Source: Tetragonia tetragonoides
Lineage: Eukaryota; Streptophyta; Magnoliopsida; Caryophyllales; Aizoaceae
NCBI GenBank assembly: GCA_038025085.1
Contig: CM076147.1
Location: 41,228,766-41,292,765 of the forward strand
Direction of reading: 5' to 3'
Length of the DNA stretch: 64,000 bases
The notes under the pieces are model-generated. The model saw only the letters and a program-made list of their open reading frames with translations, had not been told where the DNA came from and made no database searches. Below, piece after piece: positions 57,101 to 64,000 of this stretch (the first letter of the stretch is position 1; each line of letters opens with the position of its first letter). The translations under genes and the position numbers were made by a program.

Positions 57101-59009
57101 CTCCCTTTGGGCTAAGGCAGCGGGTGCCTTTAAGAGCGTTCTGCTTACCTTTATACAGCGTCATTGGCGAGATTTGTAGTTTCTTTTGATTTTTGCATAC
57201 GAGGATGCGTTATCCTCTTTTTTGTATTCTTTACAGATTTGATTAATAAAAATTTTCCTTATTTAAAAAAAAAGATATGGGAATAGAACTCTGTCACCTT
57301 CTTTTGTACAGTTATTTTGATGGACGGGCACAAGGTGGAGAAGATTGAGGAGGGATGGTCATCTTATTAGAGCTATCATATTTTGAAAGACCATGTGAAT
57401 TAGGAAAGATATTATTATTATGCTGACCAAGAAATGTCACATTTTAACTTAAAATAGTAAGCAAGGTGTCTAAAGTATTCTTACTAGCACTATTGATTCC
57501 TTTATCCCGTTTAGCCTACCAACCTCTTCCCACATGTTGAAGGATATTCTTTTGAACTTTATGCAATTTCCTTGAAAGTTTCATCCAATAAGTGACATCC
57601 TTTTTCAGATGTAGTATTTATACCTACGAAAGAACTTAATTTTTTTATTTTAGTTTTCTCCAGATGAAGAGAAAAACATTTTACTACCTCCGTCCCAAAA
57701 TGAAGTACTCACTTTTTGAAGGCACCGAGATTAAGACAATGTGAAATTAGTATTTGATTCTGTTCTATATCCCTAACTTAAATTCAAAAGGGAAAGATGC
57801 TTAATGCATTTGGTGAGGCGGATGAGGCTATAAGGGAGAAAGAAGTGAGTACTTCAATTTGGGATTGGCCGAAAATGAAAGTGGGGACTTCAATTTGGAT
57901 TGGAGGGAGTACTAATTGTCGGATGTACGGCGGGGAAAGGAAAATGTATAGTCTATAGAAGGACTAATTACAAGTTGGTCCGATTCCGTTGGACCTTTAG
58001 AACTAGGGTAATGCGAAATTTCCGTCCCTGCCTTAGCCCATAAAGAAGCGAGGTTTATAACCTTATCCTAGAGTTTCTCAAGAGAAACAAAATCCCCAGC
58101 GACAATTTGAAGGGCTGTTCCTAAAGGACCCAATAAATTCCTAATTGGAATCCACTTTTCTTGTCTTTTGTAATTTTTTCTGTTTGATTTCATGCACCAC
58201 AATGCCAAGCGAAAGCCAGCGCTGGAAGGTCAAGATGTACAAAGCTTATCCCTGAGGCTAGTGAAGGCTAGCGGAGAGGTTTTTTAAGTTTCTCGTGTGC
58301 ATGTTTTTGGTAAATCTAAAAGATTCTTGTCTTGCATGAAGCTTTTAGATGAAATTTACTCCATCTGTCTAATGATGGTTGAAATGTGTTGGTGAAAAGC
58401 AAATCCTGTAACCTTTTCTGGTTAAACCATGTTGAATTCTAAGATTTCTAACAGAGAAGGCATCATAGTAATTTGGTCATCAGAAAACGAAAAAAAATAT
58501 GGTCACAAAAGAGTAATGCTGGAAATCTCCTTTTTTTTTTATTTTTTTTTATAATTACACTGAAAATCTCAGTTTTTGCCCGCAAAAAGAAGAAAATCCA
58601 CATGTCTCATGTTTTGCCACAAATTTGTTTTCCACAGGTTTATGCAGAGGCTTATACCTGCCCTTGTATTAGATGTCATCCTTCTGAACCCTTTTTTGTG
58701 GCTCAGTCAAATGGAAACTATATTGCTATCTTCTCCACAAAGTATCCATTCAGACTTGACAAGTACAAGCGATATGAATCACACGGGGTCTTTGGGTTTC
58801 CTATCAAGAGTGGATTCAGTTTGGACGGGGAAATACTTGCCTCTGGCTCCTCGGATGGGAGCATTTATTTTTACAGTGTTGGGTCTACCTACGCCGTAAA
58901 GAAAATTAAAGCTTATGATCAACCATGTGTGGACGTCGCGTTTCATCCTCTCCTGCCTAACGTCGTTGCTTCCTGCAGTTGGACTGGGGATGTTTCGGTA
59001 TTTGAGTGA
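44845..59009 (+). CDS. WDR25: WD40-repeat protein, WDR25/PRP17-like
   Basis: Four exons: 44845-45124, 52787-52945, 55286-55770 and 58638-59009, GT-AG throughout, giving 431 residues. Residues 1-93 (exon 1) are a polar Pro-rich tail with the GRYISKREKALMA motif; exon 2 starts VIGSISDAP. The beta-propeller begins near 130 (LKGHLKPVNAVQW) and runs to the end, with ASAGMDGIIYIWNV, LSCGYDCSSRLIDV, LSGGSKGFLKLWDI, SLIVWDV, ASGSSDGSIYFYSV and SCSWTGDVSVFE marking strands. This is the WDR25 group related to splicing factor PRP17/CDC40; the plant member's function is not established. Introns are 7.66, 2.34 and 2.87 kb and loaded with repeats. The same-strand order with the PBP1- and FQR1-like genes matches Arabidopsis. 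The start was chosen because its frame continues into the conserved N terminus; three other ATGs lie just upstream. Confidence 0.94.
45775..46116 (-). mobile_element. 5'-truncated LINE (L1-type) insertion with 18-bp target duplication
   Basis: Identical AATTAGCAGCCCTAGTTT at 45775-45792 and 46099-46116 flank a 306-bp insert. On the minus strand it encodes the end of a LINE ORF2 zinc-finger/RVT C-terminal region (WWKCASMAILWCIWLERN at 46080 downward, ending HLQLHWRDL-type LVQLHWRDL and stop at about 45880), then a short 3' UTR and an A-rich tail. The frame is still open. It lies antisense to the host gene. Confidence 0.88.
46970..47072 (-). mobile_element. SINE 3' fragment, same family as 54543-54702
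   Basis: Minus strand: CCCTGGTCGTTAGCTTCAGG, GCCCATGGGATTAGTCAAAC, then CTTGGATACCCATGTTATCT and a poly-A tail (46968-46981 as T on plus). The tRNA-like 5' part is missing or too diverged. Opposite orientation to the copy in intron 2. Confidence 0.7.
47073..47930. other. intron 1 spacer, nothing recognised
   Basis: AT-rich, with T/A tracts at about 47366-47405. No repeat boundary identified. Confidence 0.4.
47935..48010. repeat. short CATGTCCC repeats at the edge of the tandem array
   Basis: A run of CATGTCCCGGCGCC, CATGTCCCAGCGCC, CATGTCCC, AAGTCCCGTGTCCCATGGG variants immediately precedes the 312-bp array and contrasts with the AT-rich spacer. Confidence 0.65.
48011..51010. repeat. GC-rich tandem array of about 312-bp units with A-A-B higher-order order
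   Basis: Unit junctions marked by GGGATCCGGATGACCCTC-like sequence occur at about 48303, 48615, 48926, 49244, 49548, 49865, 50177, 50450 and 50755. Each unit also carries GGGCAAAAATGACA, CCACATCGCACG, GTCGCTTATCCGGTCC and GTGATATCAAAGTTC. B-type units (48926, 49865, 50450) share GGAAAAGTT, GAATACTTTC, CGGAACACC and GGAACATCAAAG. A-type units instead have GAGAATTTT, GAATATTTTCG and GGAACACCAAAG. First and last units are degraded. One A unit (50177) has deletions. Minus-strand open frames up to 222 residues run through it. Confidence 0.9.
51011..52786. other. intron 1, 3' part
   Basis: T-rich then single-copy-looking sequence up to the acceptor TTATGCAG at 52779-52786. No gene or mobile element recognised. 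Confidence 0.4.
53034..53594. mobile_element. hAT-like element in intron 2
   Basis: 561 bp, ends TAGGGATGTAAATGGATC and inverse ATCCATTTGCATCCCTA-type, with identical 8-bp flanks CTTGTGAT at 53026-53033 and 53595-53602. Both ends are rich in CATCCGC / GCGGATG repeats, so the element can fold extensively. Confidence 0.94.
54087..54118. repeat. poly-A tract (about 32 bp)
   Basis: Uninterrupted A run in intron 2. It could be the tail of an old retroposon or a simple repeat; no element body was recognised upstream. Confidence 0.8.
54530..54715 (+). mobile_element. tRNA-derived SINE with 13-bp target duplications
   Basis: AACGAGTATAGGA (54530-54542) and AACGAGTGTAGGA (54703-54715) flank a 160-bp body. 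The body starts ACCCTGAGGGGGTAGCTCAG with an A-box-like TAGCTCAGTTGAG and a B-box-like AAGTTTGAGTCC at about 54588, then a family-specific part (CCTGGTCGTTAACTTCACGG, GATTAGTCAAGC) and an A-rich tail. The layout is that of a plant SINE. Confidence 0.85.
56845..57272 (+). mobile_element. 5'-truncated LINE fragment, same family as 45793-46098
   Basis: Reads LLQCDFARSLWSRLLEES, CPATVGDFLQLHFAAMRRGR, FWRCMCMVILWCIWLENSRV, ending FIQRHWRDL and stop at 57179, then a 3' UTR (GAGGATGCGTTATCCTC hairpin-like) and a poly-A tail at about 57263-57272. This is the C-terminal end of a LINE ORF2. A loss of one codon (LEN for LERN) and single changes are seen. Flanking duplications were not found. Confidence 0.8.
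57684..57909. mobile_element. Stowaway-type MITE in intron 3
   Basis: CTACCTCCGTCCCAAAATGA at the left and CAATTTGGATTGGAGGGAG at the right, TA at 57682-57683 and 57910-57911. Subterminal AAGTACTCACTTT pairs with AAAGTGGGGACTT. 226 bp. Confidence 0.85.
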
Positions 59010-59445
59010 GGTACTGATTATTGCAATTACCATGTACTTCTTTCTTTTTCTTATTGCAATTATCTTGGTTTGCATGTTTTTTATAGTTCGCTTTACTGGG
59101 TGTGTGTGTGTATGGTCTTCTAGTTTAGGAGTCCCGATGTCTGAATTATATATCAAAATTGAACACAAATTCGGACGCAAATTATGCGCTACCCTTTGGT
59201 TATCTATAGAGTACAAATGAACACACGCAAGCTGTGATTTTCCTTAGCTTGTACTTTGAAATGGCATTTTTAGGGGCTTGTTTGTGACCTAATGCCCTTT
59301 GAGTGCTGTAGGCAGTTGACTTTTGAGGTATAGTGTTGCTTTGTTGATGACGATAGTGAACGTTTTTTTTCTTTAGTTGGTGATGTGGATGTGGCATGTA
59401 GATGTAGATGACGAAGAACGGTTAAACATAACGTTTCTCTATTAT
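59010..59445 (+). other. 3' UTR and flank of the WDR25-like gene
   Basis: T-rich with (GT)n at about 59100-59110. No canonical AATAAA close to the stop was identified. Open frames here are not supported. Confidence 0.4.
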
Positions 59446-59449
59446 TCGT

Positions 59450-59592
59450 GTAGGCTATGTTTGGGAGAGGTTATAAGTTGTGGGTCCAAGAGCATACTTT
59501 TAGACGCGGGTGAGAGTAACATCTAAAAAAAAGCTATTGGATCTACAACTTATAAACTATTTTATGGTCTTTCCAAAATCCAAACACACTTG
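59450..59592. repeat. possible fold-back MITE
   Basis: GGCTATGTTTGGGAGAGGTT, then ATAAGTTGTGGGTCC on the left partly pairs with GGATCTACAACTTATAAACT and CCAAACAC on the right. Ends not sharply defined. Confidence 0.4.
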
Positions 59593-60167
59593 TAGTATTT
59601 GGCAAAAGCAAAGCTGCAAGGAAAACATAAATTTATGTTTGTGTTTCGTTGATCTTCTTATGTGTTGAAAGAAGGACCACCAAATGAGGTGATATTTTAC
59701 TTTCCACAAAAAAAATTGACACTTGACTTTTCAAATGAGTTGTTATGTTAGGGTTTTTGTCATCAGGACATCAGGTGAGAGGACGTTCAATAAGATGAGA
59801 ATATACATTTGTTTTGTTGGATCTTTCATCAGATTAGCTAGATCCTAGATGTGTGTGCTTGTGGAGCTTGTAAGTTGTAATCTGATGAACCGCAAAATGC
59901 TACTCCATGTACTCTACAAAGAAAATAAAATAAAATGAAAAATCCTTGTATTCGGCTACCTTTAAGTTGACCATGCCCTTTCTTTCCGCAACGCAGTAGA
60001 CACCCCTCATCTGCTACGTTTTATTTTAGATTAGATTTTTTTGTGGTCTAGTAAATTGATTTTTTAGCTAGTCTTTTGTCGTAGGAAGGGAAATAAAATT
60101 GGTCATTATATTGCTAGCAAGCTCGGATATGTGTAATTTTCATGCAATGTAATAAAATCCTGACCCA

Positions 60168-60170
<3 letters not shown>

Positions 60171-60256
<86 letters not shown>
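60171..60256. repeat. (TAAA)n/(TAA)n microsatellite
   Basis: A few AAAT units followed by about 24 TAA units. The poly-Leu frame on the minus strand is an artefact. Confidence 0.95.
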
Positions 60257-60342
60257 TGGTATGAGACGGTTTTACAGTAACTTTTGGTGAGATAACGATT
60301 ACTCGTACTTTTTAGTGAAATAAGGGTCACTTTTTATAATAA

Positions 60343-60539
60343 GGGTATTTTCTCTTCGCCTTTTTTTTCTGAACTTATCTGCACAATACTGAACTGAACC
60401 GAACTGAAATTTAATGAATTGAACTGAATTTTCCTGAACTGAACTTATTTTTACTGAATCTACAATTATCAAGTGAATTTTACTGAACTGAACTGAATTT
60501 TATTGAATACTTCAGGGAAAAGTTGAATAGAACAAGCCC
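60343..60539. mobile_element. Harbinger-like MITE with CTGAACTGAAC repeats
   Basis: 197 bp between TAA at 60340-60342 and 60540-60542, ends GGGTATTTTCTCTTC and inverse-type GTTGAATAGAACAAGCCC. Interior of ACTGAACTGAACTG repeats, the same group as 19685-19965 in the other orientation. Confidence 0.6.
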
Positions 60540-60545
60540 TAAGTG

Positions 60546-61926
60546 ACTCCTACATTTCTTGAGAGTGACCCTATTTTAGTGTGAGTTGGTTTCACACAAG
60601 ACCTGGTAAAACAATTAATAGAACTTTACCTTGTTTCTCAAAAGTTGCCCAATGACTTCCTCCTTTGAAATTGGATATATTTAAATGAAGATCTTTGGAG
60701 AAATTTTATTAAGGAACAAAAACTAACTTGATTTTGATCTAAGAATTTTAAAATATCCATTAAATAATTAAGAGTTTGCTGAGTCCCACTCTTTGCTAAA
60801 ATTAATTTTTGGGGTGGAAACATTACCGGCATGACATGCTGGAAGAGGCAAAACCAAGTTGATAAGTAGTCACATGTCTTGATTATATGAATCAACACCA
60901 ACCATAATTGGCAAACACAACATGATTCACTTGAGAAGGCCTTTGAGAGAGGGATGGTAGGGGACACCCTTAAGGCTATCTATGAATATATCCATCACCA
61001 ATTCACCACTACTCTAATTTCCTTTTGATCATGCAAATTATAAAAAGGAAGTGTAGATGGTAGGGGCCAAAACAATGGACAAAAGAAAAGAGAAGGGACA
61101 CTAAGACACAAGACATAATTATATGCACCATTCTCTCTTTCCAAAACTTCTTGTAAATTGTAAGGGAAACGCAAGATATGCTTGATACCACCCCCTCCCT
61201 TAGATGCATTGCCCCAAATGGGGGCCACTTCTCTTCTAAGCCCTTCCTATCTCTATAGACAGGAAACATAGGTCAATAAAATAATTTTGCAAGGGAAACT
61301 AATGACCATATATACTTCCAATATCATATAGTATATACTATATTTGCTCACCTCTCATTTAGCACTATCAAGATTCTAGACATTCTATATATATAACATC
61401 AAAAAAAAAAACTTTTATTATGTAAATATGATCAATGTATATGGTCCACTACAACTAGGCTCTTTCCTCTTCTAGTCTTCTTCCCCTAAAAGAGAAACTA
61501 TTTATATTGGAAGACAGGCTATTCTTCATATATCTATTCTTCATGCATTTGAAGCTATTGGGAAGGACCAAATTATGCAACCTAGCTAGCTATCTGCCTA
61601 TGTTTGGTTATATTTTATCTATTATTTGTTACAATTTTCATTTTGTTGTGCTGCTTTTCAAACTTGTATATCAATATGTCCCCCACATTACTTGGTTAAA
61701 AGTCCCCTATGCTCCCCCTATACCTCCAAATCTTTATCTATCTCTCTTTATTTCATTTTCTTTTCATAGGCATCATATCTTTCTAAAAAAAACAAAATGG
61801 AAAGTAAGTGAAAAGACAAAGGGTAAATTTATCACTTGAAAAAGTAAGCCACAAGTATATGCTCCCCCTCTTCTCCTCCCCAGCCTCGCATATGAGTGCA
61901 ATCATCTTGCAAGAAAAACATCTTAT

Positions 61927-61928
<2 letters not shown>
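60546..61928. other. intergenic, nothing recognised
   Basis: No gene supported. Open frames at 60638-61269 (minus) and 61507-61839 (plus) show no family resemblance or exon-like codon pattern. Confidence 0.45.

Positions 61929-61957
<29 letters not shown>
61929..61957. repeat. (GA)n microsatellite
   Basis: About 14 GA units. Confidence 0.9.
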
Positions 61958-61959
<2 letters not shown>

Positions 61960-62145
61960 CTTTGTGGACAACCGGGTGTTCGTATCATGAGGTCCCATTT
62001 GGCTTGCCTAGTTGGGGACACAAAACGATGGGCTTAAAGTTGTTAAGTAACATCAACCAATCACTTAGATTTTGACATGCACTTTTGTACTCTGTCACTT
62101 AAGAGAACTTAGGCAATTCATGAAGGAATATAAGCAAAAATACTT

Positions 62146-62478
62146 GGTGTGCGTTTTTTTCTACTTATTTTCACTAATTCTCACTAATTGAGTAAAGTCC
62201 TACCACTGATTTCCACTGATTCAGTAAGGTCCTGTCACTAATTTTCACTGATTCAGTAAGGTTTTTCCACTTATTCTCACTGATTTAATAAGGTTCTACC
62301 ATTGATTCTTTGAGTAGGAATGTGGGTCCTGCCACTGATTTCCACTGATTGAGTAAGATCCTGCTATTGATTCTCACTGATTCAATAAGGTCTACCCACT
62401 AATGCTTAGTGATTGAGTAATGTCTTACCACTTATTATCACTGATTAAGTAAGGTCTAATAATGGAAAAGAACACACC
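62146..62478. mobile_element. TIR-flanked 33-bp minisatellite
   Basis: GGTGTGCGTTTTTTTCTACT and inverse AATGGAAAAGAACACACC bound the block, with CTT on both outer sides (62143-62145, 62479-62481). Inside are about eight diverged units of TCACTGATTCAGTAAGGTCC type with a 32-33 bp period (62181 to about 62460). Confidence 0.65.
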
Positions 62479-62885
62479 CTTACTTGGAAAGAAGAATCTA
62501 ATCCTCATGGTTACTAAAGATTAGGGAAATCCAGAACTTTTATGTTGCATTTAGTGTGGGTGCATGGTACAAATAGGAAAAAGATTATATAAGTGTATCG
62601 CATGCATGAAGTGAACAAAAAAAAAAAAATTGTGTACAAAAAAATGAAATTTATGGACCAAAAAGTAATATCAGTGAGTTAAAATAGGAAAATGTTTGGT
62701 TGACCTTGGGCAACCCATCTCTTTTCTGTACCTATCTCTCTTTTCCTTTAAATACCACTTTTTGAAAATAGAGGAGAGAGAATTTGATGATAGAGGAGAG
62801 AGATAGACACAAACATGAAGTGGGTTGCCGGCCCAGTGGGTTAACCTATCATTCTCCGTGAAAAAGATTTATAGGATTGCATATA

Positions 62886-63111
62886 CTCCCGGCCTACGAT
62901 TACGTTGTCACTTACTTTATCCTGGTCTTCAAGACACAACATTGACCATAAATAACTATAAATCTATATTTTTCAAAAGTACTATAAAAATGAATCTAAC
63001 AGTATTTTTTTACATTGTAAATTGTTATATTTTTTCATAAATTAACGGTCAAAGTTTGTAAAGTTTGACCTCCAAAAAGTAAATGACAACGTAATCACAG
63101 GACGGAAGGAG
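62886..63111. mobile_element. Stowaway-type MITE
   Basis: CTCCCGGCCTACGATTACGT at the left and ACGTAATCACAGGACGGAAG at the right, TA at 62884-62885 and 63112-63113. Subterminal TTGTCACTTACTTT pairs with AAAGTAAATGACAA. 226 bp. Confidence 0.88.
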
Positions 63112-63129
63112 TATGTGTTTAGTTAAAAG

Positions 63130-63509
63130 CTAGGTTGCACCGATACTTTTCAAAGGTGCAGTATCCCGTATCCGATATTTCTAAGATACCGATACTTGTC
63201 TGATACTTGAGAATACTTGATCGGTAATTTTTAGCCATGTTTGCATAGCTTATCTTTTTTTCATCATAAAAACTATAAAATACACAATACACCTGAGAAA
63301 AGATGTTTGAATTGTTTTCATTCTAATTTTCTTAGTTATTTTCATAATATTAAGATTTACTGCCTAGATTGTTGAGAAAAAATAATCATTTTTACATATT
63401 ATATTGTTTAATCATTACATGTATCCGTATCCTAATTTTTTAGAGAAACAGTATCCCGTATTTGTATCTGTACCGTCTCCGCATCTATATCCGTATCCGT
63501 GTAACCTAG
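63130..63509. mobile_element. hAT-like element
   Basis: 380 bp, ends CTAGGTTGCACCGATAC and inverse GTATCCGTGTAACCTAG, with identical 8-bp flanks GTTAAAAG at 63122-63129 and 63510-63517. Begins 16 bp after the Stowaway element's TA. Interior of GTATCCG / GATAC repeats. Confidence 0.92.
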
Positions 63510-63517
63510 GTTAAAAG

Positions 63518-64000
63518 TTGTGTGTTTTGTGGGTGTGATAAATTACCCATGAAGTGCTTACATAGTGCCCTAAAAAAGTTGGCCATATGTATCATGCGCC
63601 CCAGAAATAGATCAATGTGCACTTATAGTGTACAATTTTTTAACCTAATTACGAGTGTATTCTTTTAAGTTGAACTGAAGTGAATTGAACATATAGTAAT
63701 TATGTAAGAGAAGAAATAAATGTCACAATTGAAATGAAATTTGATACAATTGAAATGAAAGTTGAAATAACAAACTCTTACATATATGAACATGGCTTCG
63801 CTTGGATAAATCAGGAAATAACCTCATAACTAGGTGACTAGATGAGGTTGAGGTCACATATTGGACCTCGCTATACCTGCCCTCGACGAGATACCCATTG
63901 GATTGCTAATGTCGTCGTTGTTAATTGGCTCGTACAAAATCAAACCTTACGTACTTGTACATATTATGAATCTGACAGTTATAAATGGTGTTGTATACTC
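63518..64000. other. intergenic, nothing recognised
   Basis: A fragment resembling the GAACTGAAC-type MITE repeats lies near 63670-63690 without recognisable ends. No gene. Confidence 0.4.

Larger units (their letters stand above)
55771..58637 (+). other. intron 3 of the WDR25-like gene
   Basis: From GTAAAT to TTCCACAG, 2.87 kb, carrying a LINE fragment and a Stowaway element. A pyrimidine/C-run lies at about 56783-56793. Confidence 0.85.

Noticed and set aside
60106..60330. poly-Leu frame
   Set aside because: Produced by the TAA microsatellite read on the minus strand.
60638..61269. minus-strand frames of 109, 86 and 77 residues
   Set aside because: Overlapping frames with no family signal; they could not be joined by plausible splice sites into a known protein.
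1..64000. CRISPR arrays, operons or a prokaryotic defence island
   Set aside because: All genes are spliced or typical plant genes; tandem repeats here lack the repeat-spacer pattern of CRISPR.

Overview
The window is nuclear DNA from a flowering plant, most likely a core eudicot. The evidence is spliced genes with plant-type GT-AG introns, AT-rich intergenic DNA, and many plant repeat families (Stowaway-like, Harbinger-like and hAT-like short elements, Helitron ends, tRNA-derived SINEs, a non-autonomous LTR retrotransposon with a tRNA-Asp-type primer site). The mix of repeats looks like Caryophyllales (spinach/beet group), but that is an impression, not proof.

Four protein genes are supported, and all four can be read end to end. 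(1) 2929-3297 (+): an intronless small EF-hand protein of the PBP1/KIC type. (2) 16254-18962 (+): a four-exon flavodoxin-like NAD(P)H:quinone reductase of the FQR1/WrbA family. (3) 29619-32490 (-): a seven-exon atypical bHLH transcription factor close to bHLH112. (4) 44845-59009 (+): a four-exon WD40 protein of the WDR25/PRP17-like type whose introns total almost 13 kb. Genes 1, 2 and 4 match, in order and strand, Arabidopsis At5g54490 (PBP1), At5g54500 (FQR1) and At5g54520 (WD40), as remembered. This suggests an old conserved block, stretched by repeats, with a bHLH gene in place of the GH3 gene found there in Arabidopsis.

The remaining sequence is mostly repeats. 0-7 kb has small TIR elements, several piled next to each other. 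7.0-12.9 kb is an LTR element with about 1.6 kb LTRs and no visible gag-pol; its 3' LTR carries a nested MITE with a clean empty site in the 5' LTR. 13.45-14.55 kb is a 1.1 kb element with long TIRs. 20-24 kb holds Helitron ends and an Au-like SINE. 40-44.6 kb is a run of hAT-like, Stowaway and other TIR elements. 60-63.5 kb is another such cluster.

The introns of the WD40 gene are the most structured part of the window. Intron 1 carries a 3 kb GC-rich tandem array of about 312-bp units arranged A-A-B, plus a LINE 3' fragment with an 18-bp target duplication and a SINE fragment. Intron 2 carries a hAT element and a full-length-looking SINE with target duplications. Intron 3 carries a second LINE fragment and a Stowaway element. 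I found no novel enzymatic or defence system. The most unusual item is the intronic higher-order satellite.
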